Assembly: GCF_000764025.1 (NCBI RefSeq)
Contig: NZ_KN234764.1
Coordinates: 1-64,000, forward strand
Reading direction: 5' to 3'
Source of the DNA: Pseudohaliea rubra DSM 19751
GTDB lineage: Bacteria > Pseudomonadota > Gammaproteobacteria > Pseudomonadales > Halieaceae
DNA length: 64,000 nucleotides
The notes under the pieces were generated by a model. It saw only the letters and a list, made by a program, of their open reading frames with translations, was not told the origin of the DNA and did no database searches. Shown here in pieces: positions 40,131 through 47,327 of the stretch (the stretch's first letter is position 1; every line of letters starts with the position of its first letter). The translations under genes and the position numbers were made by a program.

Positions 40131-41660
40131 ATGAGTGTGACCTATCTCGACCTGATCAATCGGGGCGCCCGCTACTACCCGGATCGCATCGCCCTTCAAT
40201 TCGGCAGCGAAAAGCTCAGCTTCGAAGAGACACATGAGCTGAGCAATCAGCTGGCCCATACGCTGATCCAGCGCGGTATAAAGCGCCACCAACGCGTTGC
40301 GCTGCTGCTCAACAACAGTCTTTACAGCGTGCCTGTGGACTTTGCCTGCGTAAAAGCCGGCATCAACCGGGTGCCGCTGAACGCGCGGCTCTCGCTAACA
40401 GAGCACCGCAAAATGCTCGAAGAGACCGGCTGTGAAGTGCTGCTCTACGGCGCTGACCTCAGCGAGCGGGCTCTGGAACTCAGCAAGCTGCTGCCCGCTT
40501 TGTGCTGCCACGGCATCGGCAACACCGCCGGCGGGGGAGACGACCTGCTCGCCGACAGCAGCAAGCAGAGCACCGCAAATCCGGACGTGCGTAGCGCACC
40601 GGACGATGTGATTCTCACACTATTTACCTCCGGCACCACCGGCACGCTCAAAGCGGCTCAGCACACCCAGGCGTCCTACGCCGCCATTTGCAGGAATGTA
40701 CTGCTCAACCTGGTGGCCGTAGAGCAGAACGACGCCATGCTGCACGCCGCCTCTCTGATCCACGCCAGTGGTGTTTTCGTGCTCCCGTTCTGGCTACGCG
40801 GCGCGCGCACTGTGATCATGCCCGGCTTTGATCCGGACGCATTCCTGACCCTGCTTGAACAGGAACGCATTACCACCATCAACATGGTTCCCACCATGTT
40901 ACAGATGCTGCTGGCCAGCTCCCGCTTCGCCGAGGTCGATGTGAGCCAGCTACGGCAGGTGATCTATGGGGCGTCCCCGATGCCTCGCCCGGTGATCGAA
41001 GAGGCCATGGCCCTCTGGGGTCGACAGAAGTTCTGGCAATACTACGGCCAGACCGAGTGTCCACTTGCCCTTACGGTGCTCAGACCCGAGGATCACGAAG
41101 CGGATCTGCTCGGTGCCTGCGGCAGGCCCGGCATTGATGTGGAAATCCGCCTGGTCGATGAGCACGGCGATGAGGTGCCGCAAGGCGAGCCTGGTGAAAT
41201 CGTCGTGCGCGCCCCCGCCATGATGGCCGGCTACCACAACGCCCCGGCGCTGAATGATGAGATTTTCATGGACGGCGGCTGGCTGCGCACGCGTGATATC
41301 GCCCGCTTCGATGAGCGCGGCTTTCTGCACATGAAGGACCGCACCTCAGACATGATCATCACCGGCGGCTACAACGTGTATCCCCGAGAGGTGGAAGACG
41401 TGCTCACCGCCCATCCTGACGTTGCGGAGTGTGCTGTGATCGGGCTGGCAGACCCGCAGTGGGTGGAAGCGGTCACTGCGGTTGTGGCGCTAAAACCTGG
41501 CCACACGGTAGCCGCGGACACTCTGGTGGAATTCGTTGCCCGGCGGCTGGCGTCCTACAAGAAGCCCCGCGCAGTGCTTTTCACAGAGACCATTCCCAAA
41601 ACAGCTGTTGGCAAAATCAACCGTAAGGCCTTGCGGGATCGCTACAACGATACGGCCTGA
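40131..41660 (+). CDS. Acyl-CoA ligase (class I adenylate-forming)
   Basis: 509-residue ligase from ATG 40131. P-loop LFTSGTTGTLKAAQHT has Leu where Pro is usual. Further motifs are YYGQTECPLAL, WLRTRDIARFDERGF, the hinge DRTSDMIITGGYNVYPREVED and the catalytic Lys in PKTAVGKINRKAL. It forms an operon with the crotonase gene. The motif set fits medium-chain or aromatic/alicyclic acyl-CoA ligases; the substrate cannot be fixed. The 295 bases that follow hold a C9-A-G6 hairpin at 41825-41840 and no gene. Confidence 0.92.
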   Translation: MSVTYLDLINRGARYYPDRIALQFGSEKLSFEETHELSNQLAHTLIQRGIKRHQRVALLLNNSLYSVPVDFACVKAGINRVPLNARLSLTEHRKMLEETGCEVLLYGADLSERALELSKLLPALCCHGIGNTAGGGDDLLADSSKQSTANPDVRSAPDDVILTLFTSGTTGTLKAAQHTQASYAAICRNVLLNLVAVEQNDAMLHAASLIHASGVFVLPFWLRGARTVIMPGFDPDAFLTLLEQERITTINMVPTMLQMLLASSRFAEVDVSQLRQVIYGASPMPRPVIEEAMALWGRQKFWQYYGQTECPLALTVLRPEDHEADLLGACGRPGIDVEIRLVDEHGDEVPQGEPGEIVVRAPAMMAGYHNAPALNDEIFMDGGWLRTRDIARFDERGFLHMKDRTSDMIITGGYNVYPREVEDVLTAHPDVAECAVIGLADPQWVEAVTAVVALKPGHTVAADTLVEFVARRLASYKKPRAVLFTETIPKTAVGKINRKALRDRYNDTA

Positions 41661-41931
41661 CAATTTCCGGCAAACGCGCCGCGGCCGCTGCCATACAAAC
41701 CGGAACCGCCGGTTGAATCCACCCCGTCCGCCGCTGTCGCTGTAGCGGGCCCCCTGATGCAGTCCGCGAGACATCAGCCGGCGCTTCAGCCTTTCAAAAA
41801 GACAGAACTGGAACGCCTGCGCAGCCCCCCCCCAGGGGGGCACGTGCTCATGGCTGCGCCGGGCACTACATCCAGCGCAATAACATCGCGCAACCGACGG
41901 CCGGAGTCATTCATGAGACTTACCAGAAACG

Positions 41932-41951
41932 AAAAACCCCGGTGGTCCAGG
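41932..41951 (-). terminator. Possible weak terminator after the SMP-30/NHL-like gene
   Basis: On the minus strand CCTGG (41951-41947) can pair with CCGGG (41942-41938) with one G-U pair, followed by five T. Short stem, so tentative. Confidence 0.35.
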
Positions 41952-41955
41952 CCGG

Positions 41956-42876
41956 TTATAGCTTGATGAACGCCAGGGCGTTGTTCGGGTTCATGGGAAT
42001 GACCAACTGATGCTGCACGGAGTCGTAGCACAGGGACGCCGCATCGGGAATTCCCGCGGCAATCACCCGGGCTTCTTCGCCGGGTACGAGCTTCGAAATG
42101 CTGCCAAAGCGGACGCTGCTGACATACTTCGTGCCGTCAGGCAGGACGACGACGCCGTCGCTCCCCGCCTCCGCGGCTTCTTCCACGCGCACAAGCTCCC
42201 CGGAGCGTTCGTAGGTCACTACCGCCTTAGAGTCGAGATTAACGACAACAATGCGGCCGTCGTTATCGATGGCCACACCGTTCGGCCGGCTCAGGGGACC
42301 ACCCGCGGCAAACACGGAGCTGTCGCCCTCGGCTGTCACCTTATAAATAAGCTCGCCCGGCTGTGTCTCAGAAACGTAAGCCGTGCCGTCCGCGGCGACG
42401 GCGATGCCGTTCAGGAAGCCGGCGCCAGGGACTCTGATTGAGCTGACGGGCTCACCGGTCTGCAGGTTGAAAGCGTGCACAAAGCCCGAATCCACCGTGT
42501 ACAGAACACCATCGCGGATTGCACTGCCGATCGGGGTGATCAACTCCGGCCCGTTACCGGGGGCGCCAAGCCATTGCGCCGTGTGCAGGGAACCGTCGGG
42601 GTGCACCAGCGAGGCGTACCCATCAGCCTCGGCGTCGTCGGAAAACTCACCGGCGTTCATGACGATAAGGAGATTGCGCTCCGGGTCGAAGGTACAGCTT
42701 TCGGCAAAATGAAAACCGCCAAACACCTTGACGTTGTCAGACATCACAACGCGCTCGCCGGATTCGTTGATATTCCCCAGGGGCTGGCCCACCTGAAACG
42801 CCTGAGCGCTAGCAGAAGGGGTGAACACAAGGGGCAGCGCGCAGCTGGCCAGCAATGAAAGCTTTTTAGCGACCAT
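41956..42876 (-). CDS. Secreted SMP-30/NHL-type beta-propeller protein
   Basis: 306-residue periplasmic or extracellular protein. ATG 42876 follows GGAGG. Signal peptide 1-24 (TPSASAQAF). The rest is a six-bladed propeller of SMP-30/gluconolactonase or NHL type, with repeated blades such as LNGIAVAADGTAYVSET, RPNGVAIDNDGRIVVVNL and GSDGVVVLPDGTKYVSS. The Asn/Asp metal ligands of gluconolactonases are partly visible, but catalysis is uncertain. Divergent from the PAS/HD-GYP gene. Confidence 0.85.
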   Translation of the reverse strand: MVAKKLSLLASCALPLVFTPSASAQAFQVGQPLGNINESGERVVMSDNVKVFGGFHFAESCTFDPERNLLIVMNAGEFSDDAEADGYASLVHPDGSLHTAQWLGAPGNGPELITPIGSAIRDGVLYTVDSGFVHAFNLQTGEPVSSIRVPGAGFLNGIAVAADGTAYVSETQPGELIYKVTAEGDSSVFAAGGPLSRPNGVAIDNDGRIVVVNLDSKAVVTYERSGELVRVEEAAEAGSDGVVVLPDGTKYVSSVRFGSISKLVPGEEARVIAAGIPDAASLCYDSVQHQLVIPMNPNNALAFIKL

Positions 42877-43074
42877 AAGTAATCCTCCGGTAAATTTTTG
42901 CCATTCTCGCAGATCTTGTCGATCGCTGGCTTCCTTATACCCGGCAGGCGCCAACCGCGGCTTGCGCCCTCGAGTGTGTATAGTGGTACCGGCAGTTCAA
43001 AGGGAGGCTTTCACATGACATCCGATGACACCGCGAGCAATGAAAGAGGAACGGAAGCAGAAGCTGCCTAGCGG

Positions 43075-44067
43075 TTGGAAACTATCGAGGAAAAACTCCT
43101 CACCTCCGAGGCCCGCTATCGCCGGCTCTTTGAGGCTGCGCTCGATGGGATTCTGATTCTCAACTTCGAGACAGGGCAGATCGAGGATGCGAATCCTTTC
43201 CTGATCAACCTGCTGGGGTTCTCCCATGAGGAATTCCTGGGCAAGCGGCTTTGGGAAGTAGGCGCTTTTGCAGATCTGCCGGAAGCCAAGAACATGTTCT
43301 CCAGACTCCAGGAGCGAGGCTACGTACGGTACGAACACCTACCCCTGAAGGCCAGCAACGGGAGCCTCATAGATGTCGAGTTCATCAGCAACTCCTATGA
43401 CTGTGAGGGCGTACAGGTAATCCAGTGCAACATTCGGGATATTCGCTATCGCGCGGAAGCTGAGAGAATAAAGGCGAGACACCTGAAGGAAATGAAAGCG
43501 GCGTTGCTCAGTGCCGTTGAGCTGGCGATGGAGATCGGCGAATTACGTGACCCCTACACCGTCGGTCACGAGAAAAACGTTGCTTTGATCGCGGTGGCGA
43601 TCGGAAAGGAGCTTGGCTTGAGCGAGCACATGCTGGACAGCCTGAAGTTTTCCGGCCTGCTTCATGATATCGGAAAAATTGCGGTACCCATCGAAATTCT
43701 CTCGAAGCCGGGGAAGATATCGCCGAGCGAATTCGAGCTGGTTAAAACACACCCGGTGGAGGGCTACAACATTCTCAGCCGCATGAACTGGCCCTGGCCC
43801 CTGGCTACTGTTGCATACCAGCACCATGAACGCCTCGATGGCAGCGGCTATCCCCTGGGTCTGAAAGGCGGGGAAATCATTCCCGAGGCGAAAATTATTG
43901 GCGTTGCCGATGTCGTTGAGGCCATGACTTCCCATCGTCCCTATCGGCCGGCCATCGGTATAGAAAACGTCATGGCTGAACTGGAACTTGGCCGAGGGGT
44001 GACCTACGATAGCGACGCCGTTGATGCCTGCCTCACTTTGTTCAGGGAAAAAAACTTCACCTTTTGA
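43075..44067 (+). CDS. PAS + HD-GYP cyclic-di-GMP phosphodiesterase, with upstream in-frame amber codon
   Basis: 330 aa as read from TTG 43075. PAS domain about 12-125 (SEARYRRLFEAALDGILIL), then HD-GYP with GLLHDIGKIAVP, THPVEGYNIL, YQHHERLDGSGYPLGLKGGEI and ADVVEAMTSHRPYRPA, all expected for hydrolysis of cyclic-di-GMP. The best start is ATG 43015, preceded by AGGGAGG and in the same frame, but it reaches a TAG at 43069-43071 after 18 codons; TTG 43075 is one codon further on. Restart there, a nonsense mutation, or a sequencing error are all possible. The domains themselves look intact. Confidence 0.88.
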   Translation: METIEEKLLTSEARYRRLFEAALDGILILNFETGQIEDANPFLINLLGFSHEEFLGKRLWEVGAFADLPEAKNMFSRLQERGYVRYEHLPLKASNGSLIDVEFISNSYDCEGVQVIQCNIRDIRYRAEAERIKARHLKEMKAALLSAVELAMEIGELRDPYTVGHEKNVALIAVAIGKELGLSEHMLDSLKFSGLLHDIGKIAVPIEILSKPGKISPSEFELVKTHPVEGYNILSRMNWPWPLATVAYQHHERLDGSGYPLGLKGGEIIPEAKIIGVADVVEAMTSHRPYRPAIGIENVMAELELGRGVTYDSDAVDACLTLFREKNFTF

Positions 44068-44491
44068 TGAGCGCGCGCCCGGCCACCGCTCCGGTAGCTG
44101 AAGTGCAAACAAAGCGCGATAGTGCCCCAGCATGACCCGCAGCACCGGAGGAGCGATGACGCGGGCGCTTCGAGACTTTGATGCTGCAAGGGCGCGGGAG
44201 GCGCCTGTTCGGCATCGACAGGCAGGAAAATAAACACAGCAATACTCATTGCAACGCGTTGATGCTATTGGCATCCTCCTGTGCGCCGTATGGGCGGGTT
44301 AGACTGACCACCAATGTGGCACCGGTTCTGGCGATACAGGTCTTAGGCAAGCTCCCGGCCGGCCTCCGAGCTCGCCCTGTTGACCGACCTCATCGCGCTT
44401 GTCGGCGTGCGGCGGGCTTGTTTCGCCAGACGCAACACAGAGCGCCCTTCAACCTACCAGCTCATCACATCACCTGAGAAACAAGGACACT
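44068..44491. other. 424-base gap without a recognised gene
   Basis: It contains a 33-codon frame from ATG 44132 (or ATG 44156 with GGAGGAG in front) to TAA 44231, Arg-rich and probably not a gene. No RNA gene, repeat or clear terminator was recognised. Confidence 0.4.
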
Positions 44492-45034
44492 ATGCTCACA
44501 GCCAACCGCCTCGAAAAAATCATGGAACTCGAACAGGAGCTCCGCGCCGAATACCAGCAGCAGCTGGACAATCAGCAAGCGGCCATTGACGCCGCCCTCG
44601 CCGGGAAGGTCGACCTTCAGGCCACCATCGACAAGCAGCTGGAGACCATCCAGGAACTGACCGCCAAAGCCAGCGACACCCAGAAGGTGGAGCAGCGCAA
44701 TCGCGAGCTCCACAACCGCGCCGACAACCTCCAGGCCGAGATCGCCGAGCTGAAGCAGCGGATGAAGACGCTTCAGAAGGACCTCAACGCCGTCCGTGAG
44801 GAGAACAAGACCCTCAACCAGTTCGATCCGGCGCGGATGAAGAAAAACCTCGACGCGAGCAAGAAAAAGCTGGCCGAGAAGCAGCGGGATAACGAGAGCC
44901 TGCAGAAAGCGCTGACCGAGAGCCGGAAGGAGCAAGCGACGCTGGAGCGGCGGGTCAAAGAGCTGGAGGCGCAGGGGGAAGGCGCCGGCACCGAGAGCGC
45001 TGAAGGGCAGGAGCAGGGCTCACCGGAGCAGTAA
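44492..45034 (+). CDS. Coiled-coil protein, copy 2 of 2
   Basis: 180-residue paralogue of the product at 37498-38058. The first 145 residues differ at only about a dozen positions (for example E39G, A41V, D99N and Y109F-type changes), and the nucleotide sequences are correspondingly close, while the acidic tails differ. Upstream sequences are not alike beyond a few bases around the ATG, so each copy has its own promoter context. No signal peptide and no recognised family; function unknown. Confidence 0.85.
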   Translation: MLTANRLEKIMELEQELRAEYQQQLDNQQAAIDAALAGKVDLQATIDKQLETIQELTAKASDTQKVEQRNRELHNRADNLQAEIAELKQRMKTLQKDLNAVREENKTLNQFDPARMKKNLDASKKKLAEKQRDNESLQKALTESRKEQATLERRVKELEAQGEGAGTESAEGQEQGSPEQ

Positions 45035-45045
45035 ACGCGAGGCAG

Positions 45046-45333
45046 CTAGTGGACCGTACCCTCTGCGCTGCCATTTTCCAGCACCTCCTCCGCAATAGCC
45101 TTGCAGAATACACCAAGCTCCCGGGCACTCACCGAGGAGCGCTCCGTGTACAGCTGCACGGCAGTGCAGAGCATCAGGTCCTGCGCCCGCTCGGCCTCAA
45201 TGCCCTCTTCTTCCATGGCAGCGCGAATCATCCGCTCAAGAAACAGGTGCATCTTGGCGCCGATGCGGCTGTCCTGCTCCTGCTCTTCCGGAGAGATCAG
45301 CTCGGGGTCAGGGTTGCTGTGATCATCGCTCAT
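45046..45333 (-). CDS. Hypothetical protein (95 aa)
   Basis: Soluble, mostly helical acidic protein with a charged, likely disordered first 30 residues (PEEQEQDSR) and a compact helical remainder (FLERMIRAAMEEEGIEAERAQDLML). ATG 45333 follows AGAGG. It is convergent with the second coiled-coil gene, ending 11 bases from it. No family recognised. Confidence 0.7.
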   Translation of the reverse strand: MSDDHSNPDPELISPEEQEQDSRIGAKMHLFLERMIRAAMEEEGIEAERAQDLMLCTAVQLYTERSSVSARELGVFCKAIAEEVLENGSAEGTVH

Positions 45334-45366
45334 AAGAAACGGGCCTCTGCTGGATGCCCACCAAGG

Positions 45367-45500
45367 CTACAGCCAGCCTTCCACGAAGTCACCGGGCGCG
45401 ACGGCGAAGAGTCGCAGCCGACCGACACCGGCCAGCAGCGTGACTACACCGATCAGCCGCAGGATGACCGCTTGCGCCGACCGGGTAGCGAAGCACCTGC
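45367..45500 (-). CDS. Possible small membrane protein fragment
   Basis: The minus frame ending at TAG 45367 encodes one hydrophobic helix (AVILRLIGVVTLLAGVGRL) followed by FAVAPGDFVEGWL, a plausible small membrane protein. No ATG, GTG or TTG start lies nearby in this frame; the frame extends to 45609 across the divergent gene. It may be a fragment or need a frameshift. Low certainty. Confidence 0.3.
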
Positions 45501-45607
45501 AGCCTCCTCCTGAGCCATGGGCCCGTGGCTGCCTAAGGGCTGGCCCCCGGGCGGAACCGCCAGTACCCTCCCCTTTTGAATTCTGATCATTCCGGAGGAA
45601 GCCACCC

Positions 45608-45955
45608 ATGGCCTATGAACTGAGCGGCAAGATCAAGCTGATCCAGGATCCGCAGACCTTCGAGAGCGGCTTCACCAAGCGGGAGATGGTCGTGACCGTC
45701 GAGGACGGCAAGTACCCGCAGGAGATCGCCCTGGAGTTTGTGCAGGACAAGATCGCCCTCCTCGACGCCCTGCAGCCGGGCCAGGAAGTCAAAGTGAGCT
45801 TCGACCTTCGCGGGCGCGAGTACAAAGGCCGCTACTTCAACAACCTGCAGGGGTGGCGGGTCGATGTACTCAGCGGGGATGGCGACGGAGGGAACTCAGG
45901 CGAAACCCACTACCCGGAGCCCTCGGATTTCGACGACGGGGATATCCCGTTCTGA
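45608..45955 (+). CDS. DUF3127 family OB-fold-like protein with SSB-like acidic tip
   Basis: 115 aa; ATG 45608 follows GGAGGAAG. The core (YELSGKIKLI, FESGFTKREMVVTVEDGKYPQEIALEF, GQEVKVSFDLRGREYKGRYFNNLQGWRV) is characteristic of DUF3127, a family predicted to adopt the single-strand-binding OB fold. The C-terminus is acidic and ends DDGDIPF, closely like the last residues of SSB that recruit repair proteins. DNA binding and partner recruitment are inferred, not shown. Confidence 0.88.
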   Translation: MAYELSGKIKLIQDPQTFESGFTKREMVVTVEDGKYPQEIALEFVQDKIALLDALQPGQEVKVSFDLRGREYKGRYFNNLQGWRVDVLSGDGDGGNSGETHYPEPSDFDDGDIPF

Positions 45956-46071
45956 GGTCGCCCGGGGCCTCCGCGGACCGCGGAAAAGGCAAATGCAGAG
46001 GCAGCAGTGAACCATGCTGCTGCGCTTGGGGCGTGGTGAATCGCCGCGATGCTGTTAGGCAGGACGCATCG

Positions 46072-46470
46072 TCACGGCACATGAAAGGGCGGCTTGCCAC
46101 GACGTTTTCGCAGCGCATTCAGCTGTTTGAGCACCCCGGGGCGTGTCACCAGCCAGCGCTCCAGGCGGTATTTCCCCGGGAAGTTCATCAACAGAAGCCC
46201 CACGAGCACCGTCAGGATACCCTGGCCCGGGGTAAACAGCATCACGACACCCAGCCCCAGCAGCACAGCACCGAGAAGATTCTTCAGCATGGCGAGCAGG
46301 AAACTTGCGAACGGTTTGCCCGTGGCCTCGCGCCAGCCCTCCCGGCGACGGTGATCGAAATAATCGGCAGGCAGCCGGGTCACCAGCCACGGAATGGTCA
46401 GCACCGTGGCCACGGCAAAGAGCAGGGAGACGGCGGCAATCCACCAGAGGTAATTTTCTATAGCGTCAAT
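46072..46470 (-). CDS. PGPGW-type (DUF454-like) inner-membrane protein, apparent ATT start
   Basis: Small membrane protein with three hydrophobic segments, the last two around VVMLFTPGQGILTVLVGLLLMNF, the PGxG motif of this group. The usual automatic start is GTG 46413, but the frame continues upstream as ENYLWWIAAVSLLFAVATVL, completing the first membrane helix. It reaches ATT 46470, which has a perfect AGGAGG 6 bases before it. No ATG, GTG or TTG lies between that site and the helix. Either ATT is the real start, as in infC, or a G has become T. Function unknown. Confidence 0.75.
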   Translation of the reverse strand: MDAIENYLWWIAAVSLLFAVATVLTIPWLVTRLPADYFDHRRREGWREATGKPFASFLLAMLKNLLGAVLLGLGVVMLFTPGQGILTVLVGLLLMNFPGKYRLERWLVTRPGVLKQLNALRKRRGKPPFHVP

Positions 46471-46760
46471 GGGCGACCTCCTGGCCGGCTGATGTCACGC
46501 AACTGCCATAAAGCAGGCATCCGCGAAGCCCCCGATTATACCTGCCGGGCGCGGCCCCGCCTGCGCATCGCATGGAGCCCGCTGATCGCAGCATGATGAG
46601 CAGCAGCTAGGCTGGCATGGCCTGCGTCTGGCACAATCCCGGCGCCCGCCCAGGGGCATGCAGGGACTTTGATCTCAGTAGCAAACGAGATGACGCAGCA
46701 GTTTCAGGAGCGCTCGCTCCGGGGCATGGGTGCCCCGGGGCCGCAAGGAGAGGCAAAGCC

Positions 46761-47243
46761 ATGGATATCCAAAGACGTACTGTCGTTTCTTTCCACTACA
46801 CCCTGCGCGACAGCAAGGATGAGGAACTCGAAACCTCGCGGGGCGGCAACCCCACCGTGTATCTGCACGGCGCGGCCAACATCCTGCCAGGCCTGGAGCG
46901 CGCCTTGAACGGCAGGACGGAAGGCGACGTTCTCACCGTAAGCCTTGATGCCGCTGACGCCTACGGCCCTCGCGACCCGCAGAAACAGCAGCGCGTACCT
47001 GTCAAACACCTGCTTTACCAGGGGCGTCTCCGGCCGGGCATGCTGGTGCAGGTCAATACCGCCGAGGGGCAGCGACCCGCCACAGTGCTCAAGGTCGGCA
47101 AGTTCAGTGCCGACCTCGATACCAATCATCCTTTGGCAGGCCGGGACCTTGTGTTCGATATCGAGATCGTGGGCGTCCGGGAAGCCACAGAGGAGGAGAT
47201 CGCCCATGGCCACGCCCACGGGCCGGGCGGGCATCAGCACTAG
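46761..47243 (+). CDS. slyD: FKBP-type peptidyl-prolyl isomerase SlyD
   Basis: 160-residue cytoplasmic isomerase and metallochaperone. ATG 46761 follows AAGGAG. The FKBP core is interrupted by the insert-in-flap domain (about residues 70-120), as in SlyD (VVSFHYTLRD, AANILPGLERALNGRTEGD, DAYGPRD). The end EEEIAHGHAHGPGGHQH is a short His-rich metal-binding tail, which supports SlyD over other FKBPs. No regulatory feature is visible in the 290 bases upstream. Confidence 0.9.
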   Translation: MDIQRRTVVSFHYTLRDSKDEELETSRGGNPTVYLHGAANILPGLERALNGRTEGDVLTVSLDAADAYGPRDPQKQQRVPVKHLLYQGRLRPGMLVQVNTAEGQRPATVLKVGKFSADLDTNHPLAGRDLVFDIEIVGVREATEEEIAHGHAHGPGGHQH

Positions 47244-47327
47244 GGGATGATTTTTCCAGGGGGCAGGCCCACCGGCTGCTGCCTTAGCCTGCCTCCACAC
47301 TCTATTCCTTGCCTATACAACGCCTGT

